From Aurelia coerulea (lineage: Eukaryota > Cnidaria > Scyphozoa > Semaeostomeae > Ulmaridae): a stretch of 64,000 nucleotides of DNA. The stretch is taken from assembly GCA_039566865.1 (NCBI GenBank), contig CM076944.1:8516501-8580500 (forward strand), given 5' to 3'. The stretch's first letter is position 1; the number at the start of each line of letters is the position of its first letter. Below, piece by piece: positions 13,501 to 22,500 of the stretch. A model generated the notes under the pieces. The model ran no database searches, was not told the origin of the DNA, and was given only the letters and a program-made list of their open reading frames with translations. Position numbers and translations under genes: made by a program.

Positions 13501-16500
13501 AAAGATAGCCAAGCCTTGAAGGTGTAACAAAGAACAAGAGCAGATTTTGTAATACAATAGCAACAGTTGCGTTTGATTGACACCTCAATTCAAAGCGATT
13601 AGCGGCTGCAGACAAAGGAAATTCTCTCAACCAGTAATTCAAAACAAACAAAGCCGCAAAAGTTTCCCCAAAACTGGTAGGGCGAACTCTCGCCTTGTGC
13701 AAGCGAAAGATGGTTTTTAAGGGAAGTTATGTGCTTATAGCGAAAGAAGAAGGGTAAATCTAAAGTTCTGTCGCTTAGATTATGTTTATTTGATTTAGGA
13801 GCTGTTTTGTAATCGTTTCATTTTAAGCCCTAAAGACGCGAGAATTACAATGCCTTCTGCTCCGCTCCTGAATCAAATAAATATAATCTAAGCGACAGAA
13901 CTTTAGATTTACCCTTCTTCTTTCGCTATAAGCACATAACTTCCCTTAAAAACCATCTTTCAAAATTTCCTTTGTCTGCAGCCGCTAATCGCTTTGAATT
14001 GAGGTGTCAATCAAACGCAACTTTTGCTATTGTATTACAAAATCTGCTCTTGTTGTAACAAAGCATTTGTCAATACGAATCCAGAGAGATAGTTATGATC
14101 TACCGGGTGAGTCAGAAAAAAGAATTCCCCGCTTGGAAGGCCACTGCTCCATGAATATCAAAGCAATGATATTGAAAAATGTCTTGTTTTATTGCCAATA
14201 TGTTCAATTAGTTTCAGTAATTTACACGACCTTAATCGGCGATTCCTTCCCTTGGATATGAGTGATTTTCTGCAGAAAGCCCCTTAAAAAACCTGCAAAA
14301 ACGAATGAAAACAATAAGCACATTTTCCTTCCTAAAGTTGATGACATTCACATAAACTCATGTATTTTGTCCTCTTGGGAGAATGGAATCCCCTTGAATA
14401 GGTCATCGATACTAGGGGGAGGACGTGTTCATCCTCCCAAGAGGATAGCACGTGCTAAAGTGTTCACAAGTCATTGCTGTAAGGCATTGTACGGCAGAAA
14501 TGTTAGGGAAATCTGTTCATGATTTTGGGCACGTTTTTGAAGGTTTTTTGAAGAGGCTTTCTGGAGAAAATATCCCTCATAATTTAAGAATGGAGTAGCC
14601 AATTTCAGTCAGGTAAATTTTATAGTAGATTTGAACATTTCTACCATAAAACTATATATTTGCCAATATCATTGTCTTGATATCCAGGGAGCTGTGACCT
14701 TTCAAACGGGGATTCTTTTTTCTGACTCACCCGGTAGCTCATGAAATTTGTTTTGGGTGACCTGGTATCTTTTTGAGAAATTAAATTTGCCGATCTCCTG
14801 CATAACAACGGGCGGTAGAAACCCGGAATTGAAGAAAGCTTTATGTGTGATACATGGTCTTATTTCTATCCTAATATATCATTTTGTTCGTGACGTATCG
14901 ACTTGTTTTCCTTCTGTGTCTACCTCTCCTGCGAATGTGCCATTCTAATCCGATTGACGTGACCTCAGGGGCCCTGGAGCAATTGACGATTACGCTAAAG
15001 ATGGCGGCAAGGAATTTTTTACCAAGATGCATTGCGTTCGCATAACGAGTCTTTAACAATTTTATAGGAATTCGATTAAAGAACGCAATGCATCTTGGTA
15101 AAAAGTTCCTTGCCACCATCTTTAGCGTAATCGTCTATTATGCTACATACTCAAGTGTGGGAAAATCCTCTCTTCGAGAAGTTTCCGTTTGAGTGGCATA
15201 ATTGCTAGCCTACGTGTATGGGTCTACTCGTTGGCTACATACTTGCTGGCAGAAACTATTTCTAAACGTTTACCATACAGATATCGACTTTCTACTCTGA
15301 TCAACAAGATATTATGATCGGGGGGCTGAAACACGTATGCCAAAAGCACAGTTCAGGGGGAGAGCAGTATTTGACTTATGGGTGTACGGGGGCGTGCGTG
15401 TGCCCATCAAAACTGTTTTATCCGGCTCCAGAATTTTCTCCCCAAGCGATAATACCCAACTCTAGAAAATTGGCCAAAAGCATACTCCAAAACATAAGAA
15501 CTGGAGTACAGTGTAATGACCCGGTCTAACATCATATCTCCTTTGGACATGTTTTGACAACTGACTCTAGAAAAATTGCCTTCGATACCCAGCGCTAGAA
15601 CAAATAGGCGAAAGCGATTCCATGAAAAAGGGCCCATCCCTGTCGGACAAATAAACTAAGTATCCCCCCCCCCCGGGAGTACAGTATACTCTCGTATACT
15701 GGTGGATTGAACATGCATATTACGTTGATGATTGAAAAAGTGGGTGTTGCCTTATTAAATTTTCCATCATGTTTTGTTAAACCAAACTCCAATTAATTCA
15801 ATTGGAGAATAGTGGTGCCTAAAACTTTTATCACGAGAATGGGAGCAAAGGGGGTATCTATTAAGGACAAAGGCAGTCAGGCCACTATGGAATGCAAAGG
15901 TTTTTGTGCACTGAACAGCATAATTTTCAACGACAGCTGTGCAAACCTTTAGGTCTGCACTGGATGCTGCATTAAATTAATGAACCAAAAACCAAACCAG
16001 AAACCAGAAACCAAAATTTTTCGCTCGCTTCGCTGGCATGTTGATAAAGTTTTCCGTTTTCTACCAAAGAGCTTCACATTTATTGGATCATGTATATGAA
16101 ACATGTTTGAGGGAAAATCCTCATCAAGAATTTATAAATGAAATGAAATTGGGCAGTTCTAAATTTTCCGTACGATGATCCCTGAATAGCACATGGTCAC
16201 GATGTATGCTGTTTTCGTATATTTGCAACATCTTTCTTGCCGCGGGAAATGGGCCCTAGTGGTTAGTTTGGCCCATTAGTCAAATTTCCTTAAAAGATGC
16301 CTTGCCATTAATCTAGGCAGGTCCTGGGTATGTACCTCCAGAAGGTATGCACCTCCAGAAAGAATTGGATTTACAACGTCTAGACACGTCCAGAACAGCA
16401 TAGAACGGACCAAAGTTTGGTTTTCTTTCAAAAAGGCAGTTTTTCAGGGAACTGATTTGCTGAAATATATTAAATTTCAAAGTTTGATTGATTATTACTC

Positions 16501-19500
16501 TGTGTACAAACTCTTTTGTAGAAAAGTTTGTAATTAGTGTTGCAAAAACTGATAACCATCTTCATATAGAAATGATGCTTGATGATCTAAAGTGATTTTT
16601 GTAATACTAAAGATTTCAACCACTACACGTATTTTTTTATAAGAAACTAAGAACTTGGGCCAGTATTGGAAGTTTCTTAAAATTATCAGATTTTAAGTAC
16701 TCATAGTTTCTTACGAGTTTCTTAGAGGTTCCACATCATGATATAAATCTTCATGTTCACTACCTGTGCCCTCGTGAACATTTCAAAACAAGGTTTTTTA
16801 AGCCTTACCAATGTCTAGACATTACTCAAGTACCTTACAAGTACTATGATTAAGGATTTCTTTTATTAAAGTAAATGGTTTTAACTTATATTTTCCCAGT
16901 ACTGGAGTTTCTTAATTTTTTGGAGATCCGAGAGTTGAGTTTCTTATAGGCAGTTTCTTGGTAAAATTTAATGTCAAGGTAAGGGGGAGGTAAGGCTATC
17001 CTATTGTTTTTTACATTGAATTAATGGCCTCGTTCAAAAACGAAAGTTTTGAAAAATAACCAATACAGTAAGTACCCGCAAATAAGAAACGCCCTTGAAT
17101 AAGAAACAGGCCTCATTTTCTTCAAAAAAGGCTCCTGTAATAAGAAACAATTTTAGGTCTGAAATTTAAATGTTTCTTATTTTCAGGATTGTTATAGTTT
17201 GTTTCTGAATGCCAAAAGATATTCCCATAAATGACTGTGATAGAATGTAGTATTCTCAAAACAGAATGAACATTTTCAAAATTAAAGATTTACATCACAA
17301 CAACTTACAACGTAACATGGTAAAAATGTAAAGTGTAGCATTAAGGTTAAATACACATGCATGTATGGTACTGCCATATACCTTGATAACCATAATTTAG
17401 AGCCTTACGAATTGCGTATAAAGACTATACTTCCAGCTTTGAAACCTTATTAGAAAAAGATAGATCTGTAACAATACATCAGAAAAATGTACAATTGCTA
17501 ATGACTGAAATGTTCTAAACTACTAATAATTTAAACCCCAGTTTTATGGACGAAATTTTCCTGCAAAGAAGTCTCACATATAATTTTAGAAATACCAATA
17601 CATTCTTACTTCCTATGGTACATACAGTTAATCATGGTACTGAAACAATCCGATACAGAGGGCTGCGTATTTGGCACTCTCTTCCTCAGGAAATTAAGGA
17701 TTCAAATTCTGTGCATCAATTTAAGAATAAAATCAAACATTGGACCAATGAAGGCTGCGACTGCAGACTTTGCAGGCAGTACATTCCTCAACTCGGCTTT
17801 CTATAATTTTACACCTTTTTTAATATGAACTTTGTAATTTGATTTGAACTTTGTAATTTTATTGACTAGTTTTACTTGTATACCGGGTGTCCCAAAATGA
17901 TGTATTATCGTTTGATTGCTTATATGTCCATAACCGATGAACCGATTTTCAAAAACTGGTAAAACCACAACCAACATCTTAACATCCAATTTAGCCTTTA
18001 GGCAATAAAATAAAAAAAGTTTTTGAAAATCCGTTCATTGGTTATGGACACACAAGCAATCAAATAATAATACATCATTTTGGGACACCCGGTATATATA
18101 CAGCATATATATATATATATATATATTTCTGTATTTAATTTGTTGGCTTGAATTAGCTTTTGTAGTTATGTAAGTTGCCAACGTAAAATAAATTGATAAT
18201 AATAATAACAATTAAATTAAGTTAAAATCTTGAACATTCTTTTTCTATTTGCCCCAAACACCTGTGAATGTAAACCACCAAAAAAAAACACCATGATTCA
18301 TTGCCCAACCACATGATTTGCAATGGTGTGACTATGAAATTATGCAAGTTCTATCCATGCTTCAAGTGTCAATTCAGCATTACTACTGTATATTTTATCG
18401 ACCTAAAGGTGCTGTTTTGGGGCATCGCAGTAAAAATGTTCCGAACTGGCTCAATGATCATTGGAATAGACCTTTTAGCTATTCTACAAAAGAGCCTGGA
18501 TCGAGCGTTATTTTTATACATTTTCATACGCGAGGTTCGATCGAGTGGCGTTAGAGCTTCTATCACTATTGTGCTCATTCGAAAATTCTTCAAAATGTAG
18601 CAAAATATCGTTCGATTCTGATTATTTTCAGAATAGCTAAAAGGTCTTTTTCCCAAAGCATATTCGAATCAATGTTTCTAAACAATGAAACAATAGTAGC
18701 GGCTTACAAAAATGCTCACCGTTTTGAAGTATCTTTTTGTCTTTGAACTTTAACTGAAGATACAAGCAGCTTCCCCATTTTTATAAGGCTTTACCTTTTT
18801 CGCGGATTTAGCGGTAATTTCTTGTTCTACAGTCATATTTCCCTTTAAAGGGCTTGTAGTTATACTCTACTGTAGGTGCAGCTTAGCTGCTATGATCTAA
18901 TTGTGCTTTTCCGCCAAGGACAAGCAATACGAAGACCCTTTGATTTAATATTTGGAAACTGGCTGATCCATGACCAAAGACTTTTTGAAAAACAACCACA
19001 ATTAAGTCAGTTAAAATTCTTGAACATTCATTTTGTGAATTTGCCTCAAAGTCAATAACAGATATTCTACTGTAAGTGTACTTGGTTCTGAAATATGCTC
19101 TAAAATCACCAGATGATTATTTGGGTATGCTTTTTTGATAAATAAGGATGGTTTTTAAGCCAATATGCCTTGATTCTTTCATGTGGTCTACAAGGGGTAA
19201 AATCGAGAAGCTTGGAGAAAGATGGGGAAAGACACAAACATTTATAACATCTTGTAATTTCAATACTCAAGGGGTGGGGGTAATTTAAGTACTCCATGGT
19301 ACAGGTTTGTGCCATTTTTCTAGGGCACCTTTTTCAAGATAGTGTCTAGATTTACGAGTATGAGTATGGTTTTAACAATTTAGATTCTTTCCGCATTTAA
19401 GGCTATAATTTTTGTAAAAATACATTTAAGGGTATACTTGTTCATTTTTTCCGGATGCAATGCACAGGTAGATATCATCAGCTTTCCCAGATTTATGGGT

Positions 19501-22500
19501 ACACTTTTCAGTCCAATTTATGGAAATACTCTCAAGAAATTAGTCCAGATTTATGGATTTATGGGTGGTACTGTGGGCTTTGAATATAGGAGAAGTATGA
19601 AGGAAACGTAAGATACCCCCTCCCTCCGGTTTTAATAACAAGGTTTCATGTAGGAGTACAAGGCTTGCGATTCAAATTCAGTGAGATCTTATTTTGAAAT
19701 TTCTGCTGGAAAGTCTGCATTGTCTCCACTGATGAAACGAAATCTTATAATTACATTGCATTAAAATCTTGTAACGTTGATGATCTAAATACAAATGCCC
19801 ACAAAGAATTAAGAAAACATCTCTGAATGGACGCGGATAGACAAGCTAAGTGCAAACCTGAAAAAACTGAATAGACATGATTATTGGCCATCCACAGAGG
19901 AAGACCAAATCACTAGGGTGGCCTTTGACTGTATTCGATATGACTTACTGATTGCTAAGTTCACACATATACGATATGGTTTTAGCCGTGAAGCTTTATG
20001 GCTTTTTTACAGCTATTTGGAAAATCGACAACAATGAGTAAAGATCAAATGGATCTTTCAGCACCTATAAACATCCAAGGTTTGGTGTTCCTCAAGGATC
20101 CATCCTTGGACCTCTGTTTTTAATAAGTATATCAATGATCTTCTGTTATTGATTCAAGAAACATATATATATGTAACATGCGGATGATACAACCATCTAT
20201 ATACACATGTGATATGCGTCTCAAAAATGTAATCTCTAGGCTATAGAAAATGATTCCAAAATCATAATTGAGTGGTTTGGAAACAATTGCATGGTCAAAT
20301 GCCATTTTACGATATTTGGTAAAAGAACAAATCAAGAGGTCAGCATAAATATTGGAAGCTGTGCCCTTACTAATTCGAAGGAGGAGAAGCTAGGAGTTTT
20401 AATTGATACAAATCTTATAGCTTTGAAAAGCACAAGCAATATTTGTCAAAAGGCTGGTAACAAACTATTTGCTTTGTCTCGGATGTCTGCATATCCCTAG
20501 GGGGGGGGGGGGGTACTCAGGTATATTTAGGATAGGGGTGCTCAGGCTGGGGTACAACGCATTAATCCAAAAAAATAATTTCTAGCATGAAAATAGACCC
20601 AAAAAATAATCTTTCTGACCTTACATACCCACAAGCTATGAAGTCAGTATCTCAAATCTGCAGAAAAATGCCCTAATTGATTAAATTTCTCATAATGTAT
20701 TTGGATATTCAAGTTTTTGATTTTAGTAACGTGATTTGATTCTAATTTTGCTTGTAAATTATATCTCTCCCAATTTTGTTACTATTTCCCATATTTGAGA
20801 CACAAAAAAGTAAGCCATTAATAATTTCAGGAACCCAAAAAAATAGCTGCACAAATAAATGATTGACCCAAGAAAATAATCCTTGCCCAATTTTAGACCC
20901 AAAAAGTAACCTGAGCACCCCTATCCTGCCTATGCAAGAGTACCCCCTCCCTCCCTGGGTGCATATCTAGGTACTGATAAATTGAGACTTTTGATGAGAG
21001 ATAGCCTGCGTGCAGACTTTGGTTACTGGGGAGGAGAGGAAAGAAAGTTCCTTTCTCTCCTCTCCTCCCCAGTGATCAAAGTCTGCGCGCAGGCTAATGA
21101 GAGAGAGCATTTGTGACTAGCCAATTCCAGTACTGGCCGTTGGTTTGGATGTTTCATAGCAAAACGATGAAAAACAAAATCAATAGGCTGCATTCAGAGA
21201 GCCCTGAGAATAGCATAGAAAGACTATTTTCTAATTTCACAACTTTGCTGCAAAAAGATAGATCTGTGACAATATATGAGAAAAATATGCAGTAAGTTGT
21301 TAATGATTGAAATGTTCAGAACAATAAATAATCTAACCCCACATTTATGAATGAGAGCTTTCTTCAAAGAAAGGCTGTGCCTATAATTTGAGAAATAAAA
21401 TTAATATATTCATGGTTCCAAAGGTACATACTGTTAAGCATATGGTGCTGAAACAGTCAAATATAGAGGGCAGCGTATTTGGCAGTCCCTTCCATAGGAA
21501 ATCAAAGATGAAAATTCTGTGCAACAATTCAAGAATAAAATAAAATTTTGGAAAAATGTAGATTGTGACTGCAGACTTTGCAAACAATACATACCTCGGC
21601 CCGGCTTAGCTTTTTATAGTTTTATACATCTTGTTTATAGATTTTATATCCAGATTTTATCAATTTTGTAATTTTATTGACTATTTACTTGTATATATTT
21701 TTCTGTAACATTGTAATTAATTTGTTGGCTTGAATTAGCATTTTCATATTTAGCTTGGTAAGTTGCCAACTTTAGCAATCATGACTCTATGACTTTGTAG
21801 ATATGACTTTTAATTATTAGACTAGCAAAAATTGGTAGTCTACAACATCATTAGGCTGTATTTATAGCAGTTATATCGTTTTATAATAATAATAATATAA
21901 TAATAATAATAATAGTAATAATAATAATTGCTGCCGAAGGCAGCCTTACTATTCTTAATCAATCAGAGAGCGAAATTAGTCTGCCGTCGGCCTATGTAGA
22001 CAGAGCAGCTCACGGCTGCGGTTTGCGGGCGCGCGGCTTGTGAGCATTATCCAACAACCAACAAAAGTTCTCCAACAAAAGATAATGAGTTCTTCCTTAA
22101 CTACCTAACTACGTCAATGGACGACAAAGGTTTATTTCTGACAATGCAGAACTCAATATTACAGACCACTGAACCATGGACTACAGAACTACCGAACCAA
22201 GAGCCTTCAACTCAGGAACTAGAAACCGGTGGAGGAGAGTAACTGAATATTCTAAATCATTTACCTATTGAACCATTACCCAACTGTAAATTCAAGCATA
22301 ACACTTTTCCTTAGCAATAATCATTCAATTAATTTCTATAAAATTGACCTCGCTAATACTAATCGGCAGCACTCGCTGACTGTTGTCATATCTAGTAATA
22401 ATGATAGGGGTTATAGTGGATGAAGGGCTAAACTGGGATGAACAGTTCAGCAAAGTGAAAGGGAAGATTAGCGGTCTTAAGTCACTAAAAAACTGAAAAA

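Larger units (their letters stand above)
19816..21930 (+). mobile_element. Decayed LINE reverse transcriptase, copy 2
   Basis: Broken plus-strand frames show AFDCIRYDLLIAKF, ALWLFYSYLENRQQ, GVPQGSILGPLF (frame-shifted), then VSINIGSCALTNSKEEKLG, ISNICQKAGNKLFALSRMSA, ending with the C-terminal blocks of copy 1. Many stops and shifts show it is dead. It is split by a G-run element (20,496-20,959) and a hairpin element (21,002-21,096); without them the reading MSAY then LGTDKLRLLMR continues. The 3' end has the same GTTGGCTTGAATTAGC block as copy 1. Confidence 0.75.
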